In this document: piece after piece, positions 16,729 through 23,975 of the stretch
Layout of the letters: every line of letters starts with the position of its first letter
How positions within the stretch are numbered: position 1 is the stretch's first letter
From: Lactobacillus sp. CBA3606
Lineage (GTDB): Bacteria; Bacillota; Bacilli; Lactobacillales; Lactobacillaceae
NCBI RefSeq assembly: GCF_002970935.1
Contig: NZ_CP027194.1
Span: 310,001 to 374,000, forward strand
Length of the DNA: 64,000 nt
Reading direction: 5' to 3'
Translations under genes and position numbers: made by a program
Notes under the pieces: generated by a model
What the model was told of the DNA's origin: nothing
Seen by the model: only the letters and a program-made list of their open reading frames with translations
The model's database searches: none

Positions 16729-17668
16729 AGATAAGCAGATTGATTCCGCAACTTTAAGCACCCATGGCAAGCTGGCGATGTTTAACGAGGGTCTGAAGAG
16801 TGGTCTTGCTAATGGGCAACAGTTCACCGCATTGATGGACCAGTTGATTGATGCCACTGATGGTGAAGTGTTATTGACGGCAGCGCAAAAGCTCGCTGAT
16901 TTTAAGTTGGATTCAGCGTATGTAACGTTCCCGCATCAATACAAGAATGCTGATTACTATCTTATTTTTATGAGTCGTTTGTTGAGCATGCATGAAGATG
17001 AGCAAGCAATTTTGAACACTCGGACCCATAGTGAATCGTTGTATCACGTTTTTTCAGCGTTATCAGACGATTATACTTTCTTGTATCAAGTCGTTGCGGG
17101 CGAAAATGGTGGCGCTTATTATCATGAACAGACGACGGGTGAAAATTTATTTTACATTCATTTAGAACGCCGGTTACTGCGGTTTAACAGTACGGCTTTT
17201 ACGAATCTGTTCATTAACAAGTTACTGTTAAAGGGGACCGGTGTTGACCAGATTAACACGGTTTTAGCCACGTTAATTAACTTCGGTCATTTCTTGCAAG
17301 ATGACTTTGGTTTTAACGTAGACTTCAATATCTTAGACGTGGATAATGCGGCTAAGTATGAACTCCGTGAGACTGATTTAGCTGGCGAAGTGGTCGATAA
17401 GTTATTCGTCACGGCCGCCCAACATGATTATATGTTACGTAACTCGCCAAATGGCCGCGGCGCTCAGATTGAACTACCTGGGAAGCTAGTCGTGGATCTC
17501 TTCGATACTGGCACTGCTCAGCAAGCCAAATGGGTTCTGACGGTACGTGATCCAGATCAACGGGTGTCATGGTTTGATGTCTTATTACACTTTGACTTCA
17601 TGCGTGATTGGTATTTAGATAATATTGCCTCACTTGAAATTAAAGCGGACCCCGTGGTATTTGCGTAA
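16718..17668 (+). CDS. Uncharacterised protein, second gene of dUTPase operon
   Basis: 316 aa from ATG 16718; ATG 16712 and TTG 16694 are alternatives, all inside the end of the previous gene. No domain is recognised. It is soluble and acidic, with no signal peptide, and mixes helix with strand-rich parts such as LVVDLFDTGTAQQAKWVLTV. It ends in DPVVFA, 15 bases before the dUTPase gene. The short overlap and spacing indicate one operon of three genes; a shared role around nucleotide pools or DNA metabolism is inference only. Confidence 0.75.
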   Translation: MANEDKQIDSATLSTHGKLAMFNEGLKSGLANGQQFTALMDQLIDATDGEVLLTAAQKLADFKLDSAYVTFPHQYKNADYYLIFMSRLLSMHEDEQAILNTRTHSESLYHVFSALSDDYTFLYQVVAGENGGAYYHEQTTGENLFYIHLERRLLRFNSTAFTNLFINKLLLKGTGVDQINTVLATLINFGHFLQDDFGFNVDFNILDVDNAAKYELRETDLAGEVVDKLFVTAAQHDYMLRNSPNGRGAQIELPGKLVVDLFDTGTAQQAKWVLTVRDPDQRVSWFDVLLHFDFMRDWYLDNIASLEIKADPVVFA

Positions 17669-17683
17669 CTTTCAGGAGGATGT

Positions 17684-18223
17684 ATGTTAGATTTAACCAC
17701 TTTATTACAACAATCGATTCGTTTAGACCGGGATATTACGGCGAAACAAGCCATTCATTGGCGGCCAGCTGAACGATTACAAAATGCGATGGTCGCCTTA
17801 GATGTTGAATTGGCCGAAATGGCGAATACGTCGGAATGGTTCAAAGTTTGGAAGATTCACAAAGGTAAGGCGGATGCTGGGAAGACTGCGCGTGAAACGT
17901 TGTTAAATGAATACGTCGATGCGATGGATTTCTTTTTCCTAGTGGCTGCGATCCAACAGTGGACGCACCTCATTCCTATGACGGCGACTGACTTAGATGA
18001 GCTTAGTGCCAAGCCAAGTACGGACTTGAATAAACAGTATTTGGCCATTAAACAGCTATTATATGATGCTTACTTTACCCATCGTCAAGCCAGTTACCAA
18101 CACGCTTGGCACGTGTTCTTGAAACTGGGACTCGTGGATTTTAGTTATTCGCAGGCGGAGATTCAAGCAGCGTTCATTGCTAAGAACCAGGTGAACGAGC
18201 AACGACAAAAAGATAATTATTAA
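17684..18223 (+). CDS. All-alpha dUTPase (dUTPase_2 / MazG-like NTP pyrophosphatase)
   Basis: 179 aa from ATG 17684, preceded by AGGAGG. Predicted to hydrolyse dUTP to dUMP and pyrophosphate, keeping uracil out of DNA and feeding thymidylate synthesis. It has the helical metal-binding pattern of the dimeric dUTPase group: VELAEMANTSEWFKVWK (ExxE), then NEYVDAMDFFFLV (ExxxD), and the C-terminal KNQVNEQRQ block seen in the family. It is unrelated to trimeric beta dUTPases. It is the third gene of the operon with two proteins of unknown function. Confidence 0.85.
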   Translation: MLDLTTLLQQSIRLDRDITAKQAIHWRPAERLQNAMVALDVELAEMANTSEWFKVWKIHKGKADAGKTARETLLNEYVDAMDFFFLVAAIQQWTHLIPMTATDLDELSAKPSTDLNKQYLAIKQLLYDAYFTHRQASYQHAWHVFLKLGLVDFSYSQAEIQAAFIAKNQVNEQRQKDNY

Positions 18224-18233
18224 AAGGGAAGTG

Positions 18234-18267
18234 TAACTGGCTTGGAGCTGGTTATGCTTTTTTGAAA
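18234..18267 (+). terminator. Terminator after the dUTPase operon
   Basis: TAACTGGC pairs with GCTGGTTA using two wobbles, followed by GCTTTTTTG. Confidence 0.65.
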
Positions 18268-18270
18268 TTT

Positions 18271-18310
18271 GGCGAGGAAATACGTTCTTTTAAGGATGTG
18301 TTTCCTCGCC
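18271..18310. repeat. Inverted repeat downstream of the dUTPase terminator
   Basis: GGCGAGGAAA (18271-18280) and TTTCCTCGCC (18301-18310) are perfect complements around a 20-base loop; AAATT/AATTT extend the stem past one mismatch. No T-run on either side. Confidence 0.65.
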
Positions 18311-18419
18311 TAATTTCATAAAAAGCATTCGCTATATGGCGGATAGCAAAAACGCCCTCATCAGATTTAGAATGTCGGTGTCAGAGCCAAACAGTCAAAA
18401 TCGAAAGGGGACGTCAGCA

Positions 18420-18473
18420 ATGGTGAATAAACTAAGTGATTTTAAAAGGATATTCGATTATTATGCCGATTAA
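18420..18473 (+). CDS. Possible 17-residue peptide ORF
   Basis: ATG 18420 to TAA 18473 encodes MVNKLSDFKRIFDYYAD. AAAGGGG stands at a usable distance. Its stop overlaps the start of the next micro-ORF in ATGCCGATTAA, the layout of translational coupling. Too short to judge by coding statistics; could be chance or a gene remnant. Confidence 0.3.
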   Translation: MVNKLSDFKRIFDYYAD

Positions 18474-18555
18474 GGATCAAGATAAGCAATATCAACGCGG
18501 CTTAAAGTGGTGGCAACAGCAACTTGGCTTTGATACACAAAAGCCAGCGCCTTGA
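18463..18555 (+). CDS. Possible 30-residue peptide ORF
   Basis: ATG 18463 to TGA 18555 encodes a charged, glutamine-rich peptide (MPIKDQDKQYQRGLKWWQQQ followed by LGFDTQKPAP) with a Trp pair. AAAGGA lies about 12 bases upstream. A GCCAGCG/CGCTGGC stem overlaps its end (18543-18565). No known family recognised; it may be the tail of a decayed gene. Confidence 0.35.
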   Translation: MPIKDQDKQYQRGLKWWQQQLGFDTQKPAP

Positions 18556-18595
18556 GACGCTGGCAAGTACATAGGACTTATAGCCCTAGAGCAAA

Positions 18596-18809
18596 CTATT
18601 TTCTGTTTTCCAACTCGATCATTTTATCTAAAATTTGTCCAAATTTTTCTCCTAGTGTCAGGGCGATGGCCTTTATAATACGGCCGGATATACTATTAGT
18701 TCCACTTTTTGATAAGCTAGTGCGTTGCAGTGTTGACTGACTTACACCACTAGTTTTGCTAACTTGGTAGTGGGTGATGTAAGTCTAAATACTTTTGGAA
18801 TATGCTCAT
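18596..18809 (-). pseudogene. Frameshifted HTH regulator (XRE-like), remnant
   Basis: Read on the minus strand from ATG 18809 (strong AAAGGAG upstream), the frame starts MSIFQKYLDLH and stops after 15 residues. One base later, another frame carries on as ITHYQVSKTSGVSQSTLQ, GRIIKAIALTLGEKFGQILDKM and ends at 18596. Joined, this is a small helix-turn-helix regulator of the type common in lactobacilli and their phages. The second frame has a TAG just upstream and no start of its own, so the gene is broken by an indel near 18775. It lies beside tRNA-Arg, a usual integration target, which suggests a mobile-element leftover. Confidence 0.6.
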
Positions 18810-19013
18810 TTGTTTGAAGACTCCTTTACTATTGAAACAAGAACTGTGAGGGTTATTAAAACTAAAAACGCCCATATAAAACTATTACTTAGATAATGAG
18901 TGAAAGAGTCAATTATAATCATCTGATATAATTATGGTCACGAAAAAACAGACGCTTTATGGACACATTTTGTGCACATTTTTTTAATAATACGGTGTAA
19001 TCTAGTGCAAACT
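18810..19013. other. AT-rich gap without a gene
   Basis: No supported ORF on either strand. It contains the 7-bp inverted repeat AATTATA/TATAATT (18911-18933), whose right arm is a TGA-TATAAT extended -10 on the plus strand. On the minus strand, TTGACT is a possible -35 for the broken HTH gene. Confidence 0.4.
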
Positions 19014-19063
19014 AAAAAACAGGAAACTCGCTAAACGTTGATTTAACGGGATTCCTGTTTTTT
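19014..19063. terminator. Strong bidirectional terminator behind tRNA-Arg
   Basis: AAAAAACAGGAA (19014-19025) pairs with TTCCTGTTTTTT (19052-19063); A- and T-rich flanks on both sides. It terminates the minus-strand tRNA transcript. Confidence 0.9.
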
Positions 19064-19088
19064 AAAAAAGTTCTTATGTGACCAATTA

Positions 19089-19162
19089 TGTCACGAGTGG
19101 GACTTGAACCCACAACCCTCCGCTTAGAAGGCGGATGCTCTATCCAGTTGAGCTATCATGAC
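19089..19162 (-). tRNA. tRNA-Arg (anticodon TCT)
   Basis: 74 bases on the minus strand. The acceptor arms GTCATGA and TCGTGAC pair over 7 bp with one wobble; discriminator base A. The D-arm contains AGCTCAACTGGATAGAGCA. The anticodon loop is TTCTAAG in a CCGCC/GGCGG-type stem, giving anticodon TCT, which reads AGA/AGG. The T-arm carries GGTTCAAGTCC. CCA is not encoded. It has its own consensus promoter and terminator. Confidence 0.97.
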
Positions 19163-19175
19163 AACAACAAGCCTA

Positions 19176-19204
19176 ATTATAGTTAAGAAAATTAACCCTG
19201 TCAA
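19176..19204 (-). promoter_or_regulatory. Consensus promoter of tRNA-Arg
   Basis: On the minus strand, TTGACA (19204-19199), 17 bases, TATAAT (19181-19176): perfect -35, spacer and -10, as expected for a stable RNA gene. Confidence 0.92.
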
Positions 19205-19349
19205 TTCTTATTTGAAGTTGTTACCGAGGGGCTTTAAGATTAATGCCGGCTGACTTGTGAAATGAAAAAGAGGCTGGTCGTCAAAAGTCGCTTTTTAGTG
19301 AAAAATTTGCAATACTAAAAACGAAATCAATTTCAGGGGGAACCAATAA

Positions 19350-20264
19350 ATGGCAAAATGGTTGAAATGGTCAGTTTTTTACGAGTTAACAGAAATTTAT
19401 ACGGCGCCACTAAATATCATGTGGTTTATCTTGGGCGCAGCGATTGCACAGTATCACGTCCACACGGTTAATTGGATCAATGTGGGCTTGTGCCTGTTAG
19501 TCGTCTTCATCTTCGACTTGGCGGTAAACGTTGCTGACAATTATTATGATTATCAGCACGCGCAAGATCGCCAAGATTACGCCCAGAAAACGAATCCGAT
19601 TGGTCGGTTAAAGTTGCCGTCGCGCGGTATTTTTTGGTTGGCTTGGCTATTGTATGCGGTCGCAGCCATTCCAGGAGTTGCGCTCATCTTGCGAACGGGC
19701 TGGCCGGTAGCGATTTTTGGGGTGGTCGGGTATCTGATTGGCATTTTCTACACAGCGGGACCGCATCCGATTAATGCGACACCGGTGTCGGCGCTCGTAG
19801 TGGCATTAGCAATCGCATTTTGGATTCAATTGACGTGTGTGTACGTGTCCATCTATGGGCAACAGCCGTTGACTTGGCGCATTGTTGGGACGACCTTTCT
19901 CCTGTGCTTACCTTTAACTTTAATCTTCTTTACGGTCCAATTAGCTAATGATACAGCGGATCGTAATGAGGACATTGCGAATCATCGCTATACTTTGGCC
20001 GTTTACTTGGGTCAACCGGGGGCGGTTCGCGTGATGCAAGTGGCAATTGGGATTGGGACGTTATGGACCTTGGTCAATGCTTGGCTAGGATTAGCGCCAG
20101 TGGTGACTGCATTAACAGTGGTCTTGCTCCCAATCATGTGGCGTGGGATGCGACCATTCTTTGCGGTTCAAGATAAGCAAAAAACGTTTATGGCAATTGT
20201 AAAAAGTGCGTCGTTATTTTTCGTCGCATATCCGGTCTTGTTTGCCTTGGGTACTTGGTTTTGA
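19350..20264 (+). CDS. menA: UbiA-family prenyltransferase, probably 1,4-dihydroxy-2-naphthoate prenyltransferase
   Basis: 304 aa integral membrane protein with about eight hydrophobic segments. Attaches a polyprenyl chain to DHNA in menaquinone synthesis. Both Asp-rich UbiA motifs are present: NVADNYYDYQHAQD (N-x3-D-x3-D form) near residue 70 and LANDTADRNEDI near residue 200. Start ATG 19350 has AGGGGG upstream. No other men genes are in the window; many lactobacilli keep only part of the pathway, so it may work on an external precursor. Assignment to MenA rather than another UbiA member is by similarity of motifs and length. Confidence 0.85.
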   Translation: MAKWLKWSVFYELTEIYTAPLNIMWFILGAAIAQYHVHTVNWINVGLCLLVVFIFDLAVNVADNYYDYQHAQDRQDYAQKTNPIGRLKLPSRGIFWLAWLLYAVAAIPGVALILRTGWPVAIFGVVGYLIGIFYTAGPHPINATPVSALVVALAIAFWIQLTCVYVSIYGQQPLTWRIVGTTFLLCLPLTLIFFTVQLANDTADRNEDIANHRYTLAVYLGQPGAVRVMQVAIGIGTLWTLVNAWLGLAPVVTALTVVLLPIMWRGMRPFFAVQDKQKTFMAIVKSASLFFVAYPVLFALGTWF

Positions 20265-20384
20265 GGGCTTAAATCTTAAGAAAAGCTAAAGGTGATTAAA
20301 AAATGACGGTTAACTAGTCGTTTTGCTTGAAATAATCCTGTAACATAACGATAATATAAATGTAACAGGAGAGGAGAGACGCTT

Positions 20385-20510
20385 ATGGTTTCAGTTTTAG
20401 CAATCGTTGGCATTTTAGCCGTTGCCGGAGGGATTCAATATTATTCGAACTTTGTTTCTAAGGAGAATGCAGCCAGTAAACATTTCACTGCTTCCCGTGA
20501 TAACCATTAG
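20385..20510 (+). CDS. Small membrane peptide (41 aa)
   Basis: ATG 20385 to TAG 20510, with a strong GGAGAGGAGAG site upstream. MVSVLAIVGILAVAGGIQYY forms a single N-terminal membrane helix and the tail SNFVSKENAASKHFTASRDNH is polar. No family recognised. The strong ribosome site and dedicated terminator argue that it is real. The preceding leader contains TGTAACA twice and a CCTGT/ACAGG pair (about 20337-20369). Confidence 0.6.
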   Translation: MVSVLAIVGILAVAGGIQYYSNFVSKENAASKHFTASRDNH

Positions 20511-20562
20511 TTATCAGTTAGTTCCTAATTGTTTACGGCAACTTTATCTATTAATGAGTAAT

Positions 20563-20599
20563 AAAAAAAGAACTGACCAAAAGGCCGGTTCTTTTTTTT
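20563..20599. terminator. Bidirectional terminator between two tiny genes
   Basis: AAAAAAAGAAC on the left pairs with GTTCTTTTTTT on the right; poly-A and poly-T flanks serve both converging genes. Confidence 0.88.
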
Positions 20600-20600
20600 A

Positions 20601-20756
20601 TTACTTGATTTTTGGTGTGGCTTCAATGGTTTCAGTCTTACCAGCGGCCCAACGTTGAATCGCGGCAGTTTGCTTTTCGCGACGAAGACGCTTTTGCTTA
20701 TCAGCAACTGGACGACGTGTGGCCCATGTATTGTAAGGTTTTGCTACAACAGTCAT
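20601..20756 (-). CDS. Small basic protein of unknown function (51 aa)
   Basis: ATG 20756 to TAA 20601 on the minus strand, with AAAAGGAGGT upstream. The product begins MTVVAKPYNTWATRRPVADK and continues with QKRLRREKQTAAIQRWAAGK, so it is strongly basic in the middle, and it ends in TPKIK. No membrane segment or known domain. It probably is a conserved small lactobacillar protein; a nucleic-acid-binding role is only a guess from charge. Confidence 0.6.
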   Translation of the reverse strand: MTVVAKPYNTWATRRPVADKQKRLRREKQTAAIQRWAAGKTETIEATPKIK

Positions 20757-20893
20757 GAGAGAATTACCTCCTTTTAATTAGTCCAATAACAATTATTGTA
20801 AGACTAGTATAACGTAAAATGCAACTAAAATTAATGAAAACCTGTTTTTTTTTGAAAAAAGCCCTCGATTATGGACGATTTGTCCTAATTTGT

Positions 20894-20915
20894 TCTGATA
20901 ATAATGATTATTAGA
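20894..20915. promoter_or_regulatory. Palindrome upstream of the TetR gene (possible operator)
   Basis: A 22-base near-palindrome, TCTGATAATAATGATTATTAGA, lies 50 bases before the TetR-type gene. Autoregulatory TetR operators are commonly of this size and position. It is AT-rich, so chance is not excluded. Confidence 0.45.
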
Positions 20916-20964
20916 CGCTCCGGGGGATTGATGGTATATTTATCTTAGAAAGTAGGGAAGTTAA

Positions 20965-21591
20965 ATGAACCATGAAATTGATCCCCGGGTTGATAAGACC
21001 CGGCGGCATTTACGGCAAGCTTTAATTACATTATTACAAACTAAAAATGTTGAAGATATCTCGGTCCAGGAGTTAACTGCAACAGCATCAGTGACTCGGG
21101 GCACCTTTTATCTTCACTATAAAGATAAGCCGGCGTTTGTTAGTCAAGCGCTCGATGATTTAGTGACCGATCTGTTTGCAACGGGCATCGTCACGGTTTC
21201 AATTGGGGAGGTCATTACCAATCCGGCTGATCCATTACGCCGTGTTCAAGTCCTATCCTTGGCTAAGGCGTTGGGCTATATCAACGATCATGCCGAGGCC
21301 TTTAAAACTTTGTTGATTGATCAGAGCCAACTAGCGGTAGATCACCGCATCAAGCAACAGCTCACGACTTGGATGCAACAGTTTTATCATGAGTTTGAAG
21401 ATCAATTTGCCGACTTAGAAGTACCAATTAGTGTTCAAACCGCTTATTATGTTTCAGCGACCGTCGGGTTGATTACCGATTGGCTTGAAAATGATTTGAT
21501 TTACACGCCACGTTACCTCACTAAATGTATTAAAAAGCTGCATCGGTTGATGACAGTTGGTAATATTACTTTCACAGATTTCTTTGTATAA
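20965..21591 (+). CDS. TetR/AcrR family transcriptional regulator
   Basis: 208 aa. The N-terminal TetR helix-turn-helix is at about residues 10-55 (VQELTATASVTRGTFYLHYKDK). The C-terminal ligand domain, about residues 75-205, is variable and does not reveal the inducer. Proteins with this kind of C-terminal part are often grouped as the DhaS/TetR_C type in Firmicutes. Start ATG 20965, preceded by GTAGGGAAG. No transporter or enzyme gene flanks it in the same direction: rplU lies downstream with its own promoter, so its target may be elsewhere or itself. Confidence 0.85.
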   Translation: MNHEIDPRVDKTRRHLRQALITLLQTKNVEDISVQELTATASVTRGTFYLHYKDKPAFVSQALDDLVTDLFATGIVTVSIGEVITNPADPLRRVQVLSLAKALGYINDHAEAFKTLLIDQSQLAVDHRIKQQLTTWMQQFYHEFEDQFADLEVPISVQTAYYVSATVGLITDWLENDLIYTPRYLTKCIKKLHRLMTVGNITFTDFFV

Positions 21592-21603
21592 TGAAAATAT
21601 AGC

Positions 21604-21632
21604 TTGACTAGTGGCGTCTATTTTGATAGTAT
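21604..21632 (+). promoter_or_regulatory. Promoter of the rplU operon
   Basis: TTGACT (21604-21609), 17-base spacer, TAGTAT (21627-21632). Transcription would start near 21640, giving a leader of about 110 bases. Confidence 0.7.
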
Positions 21633-21639
21633 TTTCTTG

Positions 21640-21745
21640 TTGTATTTGTGAACTTCTACAGCTACAACCGCACGAATTAAGTTTTAAGTTCGGCAACGAC
21701 GCTTAATTTGGCGAGTCTAAGTGATTCATAATTTAAGGAGGTGCA
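21640..21745 (+). ncRNA. Probable L21 ribosomal-protein leader
   Basis: A 5' UTR of about 105 bases separates the promoter from rplU and holds stretches able to pair (GAATTAAG with CTTAATT; CGCACGAA with TTCGGCAACG nearby). A structured L21 leader, thought to bind L21 for autoregulation, is known at this position in Firmicutes. The identification rests on position and length; I could not fold or align it. Confidence 0.5.
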
Positions 21746-21750
21746 CAAAC

Positions 21751-22059
21751 GTGTACGCAATTATTGTAACTGGTGGTAAACAATATAAGGTTGAAGCAGG
21801 TCAAGCTGTTTATGTTGAAAAGCTTGATGCAGCCGCAGGCGATAAGGTTGTTTTTGATCAAGTCGTTTTTGTTGGTGGCGAATCAACTAAGATTGGTAAT
21901 CCGACTGTTGATGGTGCTACGGTCGAAGGAACTGTTGAAAAGCAGGGCCGCGAACGTAAAGTGGTAACTTTCAAGTATAAGGCCAAAAAAGGGACTCATA
22001 CGAAAAAAGGTCATCGCCAACCATATACTAAGGTAACGATCGACACAATTAATGCATAA
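21751..22059 (+). CDS. rplU: 50S ribosomal protein L21
   Basis: 102 aa from GTG 21751, eight bases after AAGGAGG; upstream in-frame starts would add a non-conserved extension. The product opens [18 protein letters not shown] and ends in the typical basic block [14 protein letters not shown]21 binds 23S rRNA and contacts L20. First gene of rplU-prp-rpmA, the standard Firmicute order. Confidence 0.97.
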   Translation: MYAIIVTGGKQYKVEAGQAVYVEKLDAAAGDKVVFDQVVFVGGESTKIGNPTVDGATVEGTVEKQGRERKVVTFKYKAKKGTHTKKGHRQPYTKVTIDTINA

Positions 22060-22080
22060 TTAAGAAAGTAGGCATTCCTT

Positions 22081-22416
22081 ATGATTCAAGCAATGATTTT
22101 CCGGGATCAAGACAGTGCAGTAACTGGCTTCCGGTTAACGGGTCATGCTGATTCAGGTGCTTATGGACAAGACATCGTTTGTGCGGCGGTTTCGGTGTTA
22201 GCAATTAGTACAATCAATGGGATTGAACAAGTTGCGCACTTGAAACCCGAAGTCCAGAGCGATGAAACCAATGGTGGTTTGTTAATTGCTGATTTTACTA
22301 AGTTAGATTTAGCTAACCAACAATTGCAGACGCTCCTTGAAAGTTTCACACTCGGATTAAACGATGTTGCCACGAACTATGGTGATTATATCCAGGTTCG
22401 TGAACAAACACGATAA
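22081..22416 (+). CDS. prp: Ribosomal-processing cysteine protease Prp
   Basis: 111 aa. Removes the N-terminal extension of L27 in Firmicutes. The catalytic pair is visible: His22 in GHADSGAYGQD and Cys34 in DIVCAAVSVL. Its location between rplU and rpmA is diagnostic. The substrate, the next gene product, carries the LQFFS cleavage motif, so enzyme and target are encoded side by side. No signal peptide; it acts in the cytosol. Confidence 0.95.
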   Translation: MIQAMIFRDQDSAVTGFRLTGHADSGAYGQDIVCAAVSVLAISTINGIEQVAHLKPEVQSDETNGGLLIADFTKLDLANQQLQTLLESFTLGLNDVATNYGDYIQVREQTR

Positions 22417-22440
22417 CCACATTCGGAGGTGGACTTTACT

Positions 22441-22719
22441 ATGTTAATGAACTTGCAATTCTTCTCTCACCATAAAGGTGGCGGTTCGACTGCCAACGGT
22501 CGTGATTCAGCTGGTCGGCGTTTAGGCGCTAAACGGGCTGATGGCCAAACTGTTAAGGGTGGTAACATCCTTTACCGTCAACGCGGAACCCATATTTACC
22601 CTGGTGTTAACGTTGGCCGTGGTGGCGACGATACATTATTTGCAAAGGTTGACGGAGTCGTTCGTTTTGAACGCAAAGGTCGCGACAAGCGCCAAGTTTC
22701 TGTTTACCCAGCAAAATAA
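22441..22719 (+). CDS. rpmA: 50S ribosomal protein L27
   Basis: 92 aa from ATG 22441 (ATG 22447 is also possible; a GTG at 22429 lies too close to GGAGG). The N-terminus [16 protein letters not shown] contains the extension that Prp removes; after cleavage the mature protein starts near HHKGGGS, the tail that reaches the peptidyl-transferase centre. The core ([17 protein letters not shown] and [10 protein letters not shown]) is typical. It is followed by a strong terminator. Confidence 0.97.
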   Translation: MLMNLQFFSHHKGGGSTANGRDSAGRRLGAKRADGQTVKGGNILYRQRGTHIYPGVNVGRGGDDTLFAKVDGVVRFERKGRDKRQVSVYPAK

Positions 22720-22726
22720 TCTTTTG

Positions 22727-22755
22727 AAAGAGCCTCTGCGTGAGGCTCTTTTTTA
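22727..22755 (+). terminator. Terminator after rpmA
   Basis: AAAGAGCCTC (22727-22736) pairs with GAGGCTCTTT (22742-22751), followed by T. Confidence 0.92.
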
Positions 22756-22807
22756 ACGCATTAGTGATGAATCATGACTGAGCGACGTTTACCAGGCTGA
22801 AGTTTGG

Positions 22808-22813
22808 TATAAT
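22808..22813 (+). promoter_or_regulatory. Extended -10 promoter of pepP
   Basis: TGG followed by TATAAT, 30 bases before the pepP start; no good -35, as is usual for extended -10 promoters. Confidence 0.55.
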
Positions 22814-22842
22814 GAAGCAGAGGTTATGATGGGAGTGACTAA

Positions 22843-23907
22843 ATGCCAAGTCGAATTGAACGGTTACAACAGCAATTTGATCGGTTAAAAATTGATGCGT
22901 TTTTGGTGTCAAGCAATGGTAATTTACAATATTTAACCGGAATGGATGATCTAGCAGGTGCGGGCTATCTATTAGTTTTAGCGCACGAGGCTTATCTGAT
23001 TACGGATGCACGTTATCAAACGGCCTTTGCTAAGGAATATGATCATGACCATCTGGTGATTACGCGGGATTACTTAGGGGCTATTTGTGAGTTGATTGCA
23101 CAGACCAGCACCGGTGTCATGGGATTTGAGGAGACGTTGCCATACGTTGATTATACTTACTTAGATGAGTATCTAGTCAGCGATTTGGTGGCGCTATCAA
23201 ATGTGGTTGAAGCTTTGCGCGTGGTTAAGAGTGCGGCTGAAATTGCCAAGTTACGTGCCACCGCGCAATTGGCGGATGCTGGGTTTGGCTATGTGACGAG
23301 CATTGTTCGACCTGGAATGCGTGAATGCGATGTTAGTAATTTACTAGATGCGTTTATGCGCTCACGTGGTGCCAGCGGACCGTCGTTTACGACGATTGTC
23401 TTAGGCGGTGCCCGGGCGGCTTTACCACATGGGGTGGCTTCAAATGCGCACCTCACGGCTGGTCACTTGGTTACCCTCGACTTTGGTTACTTTTTAGATG
23501 GGTATACGTCAGACATGACCCGAACTTTTGCTTTAGGGACACCAGATGCTAAGCTTAAAACGGCCTATGAGGCTGTCCAAGCGGCACAACAGGCCGTTGT
23601 GACCCAAGTACGTCCCGGGGCCGTCAGCGCTGATTTAGACGCAGTGGGTCGCGAGATGTTAACGACTGCTGGGTATGGACCAGCCTTTAACCATGGGATG
23701 GGACACGGGATAGGCTTAGAGATTCATGAAGCGCCGCTGATTTCGACCAACAGCTCGGCGACGTTAGTGAGTGATAGTGTCGTGACCGTTGAACCAGGGG
23801 TATATTTCCCCGGTCTTGGCGGGATTCGCATTGAAGATGATGTGTTAGTTACTGCGACTGGGCATGAACGCTTGACGCAAGCAACCCGTGATTTAGTGAT
23901 TTTATAG
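22843..23907 (+). CDS. pepP: Xaa-Pro aminopeptidase (M24 metallopeptidase)
   Basis: 354 aa, cytosolic. Releases N-terminal residues next to proline; important for peptide use by lactic acid bacteria. An N-terminal creatinase-like domain (about 1-125) is followed by a pita-bread catalytic domain with all five metal ligands: Asp in LDFGYFLDGYTSDMTRTF (two Asp), His in GMGHGIGLEIHE, Glu in TVEPGVYF and Glu in GGIRIEDD. Length agrees with PepP/PepQ-type enzymes; aminopeptidase versus dipeptidase (PepQ) cannot be separated with certainty. Its position just before efp is shared with Bacillus. Confidence 0.88.
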   Translation: MPSRIERLQQQFDRLKIDAFLVSSNGNLQYLTGMDDLAGAGYLLVLAHEAYLITDARYQTAFAKEYDHDHLVITRDYLGAICELIAQTSTGVMGFEETLPYVDYTYLDEYLVSDLVALSNVVEALRVVKSAAEIAKLRATAQLADAGFGYVTSIVRPGMRECDVSNLLDAFMRSRGASGPSFTTIVLGGARAALPHGVASNAHLTAGHLVTLDFGYFLDGYTSDMTRTFALGTPDAKLKTAYEAVQAAQQAVVTQVRPGAVSADLDAVGREMLTTAGYGPAFNHGMGHGIGLEIHEAPLISTNSSATLVSDSVVTVEPGVYFPGLGGIRIEDDVLVTATGHERLTQATRDLVIL

Positions 23908-23916
23908 CCAAGACAG

Positions 23917-23945
23917 TTGCCACGGCGGCTTGGTCTTGTTATAGT
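23917..23945 (+). promoter_or_regulatory. Predicted promoter of efp
   Basis: TTGCCA, 17-base spacer, TATAGT, 31 bases before the efp start. Confidence 0.6.
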
Positions 23946-23975
23946 AATAAAGATATCTTCATAGGAGGACTTTAA

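Noticed and set aside
18552-18740. 62-codon plus-strand ORF
   Set aside because: Opposite the broken HTH gene; no ribosome site and no protein-like composition.
18810-19088. Attachment-site duplication of the tRNA-Arg 3' end
   Set aside because: I looked for a second copy of the T-arm/acceptor sequence next to the tRNA and saw none in the window, so no prophage boundary can be claimed.
20337-20369. GlnR box near TGTAACA repeats upstream of the 41-aa gene
   Set aside because: The half-sites are in the same direction and the spacing does not fit TGTNAN7TNACA.
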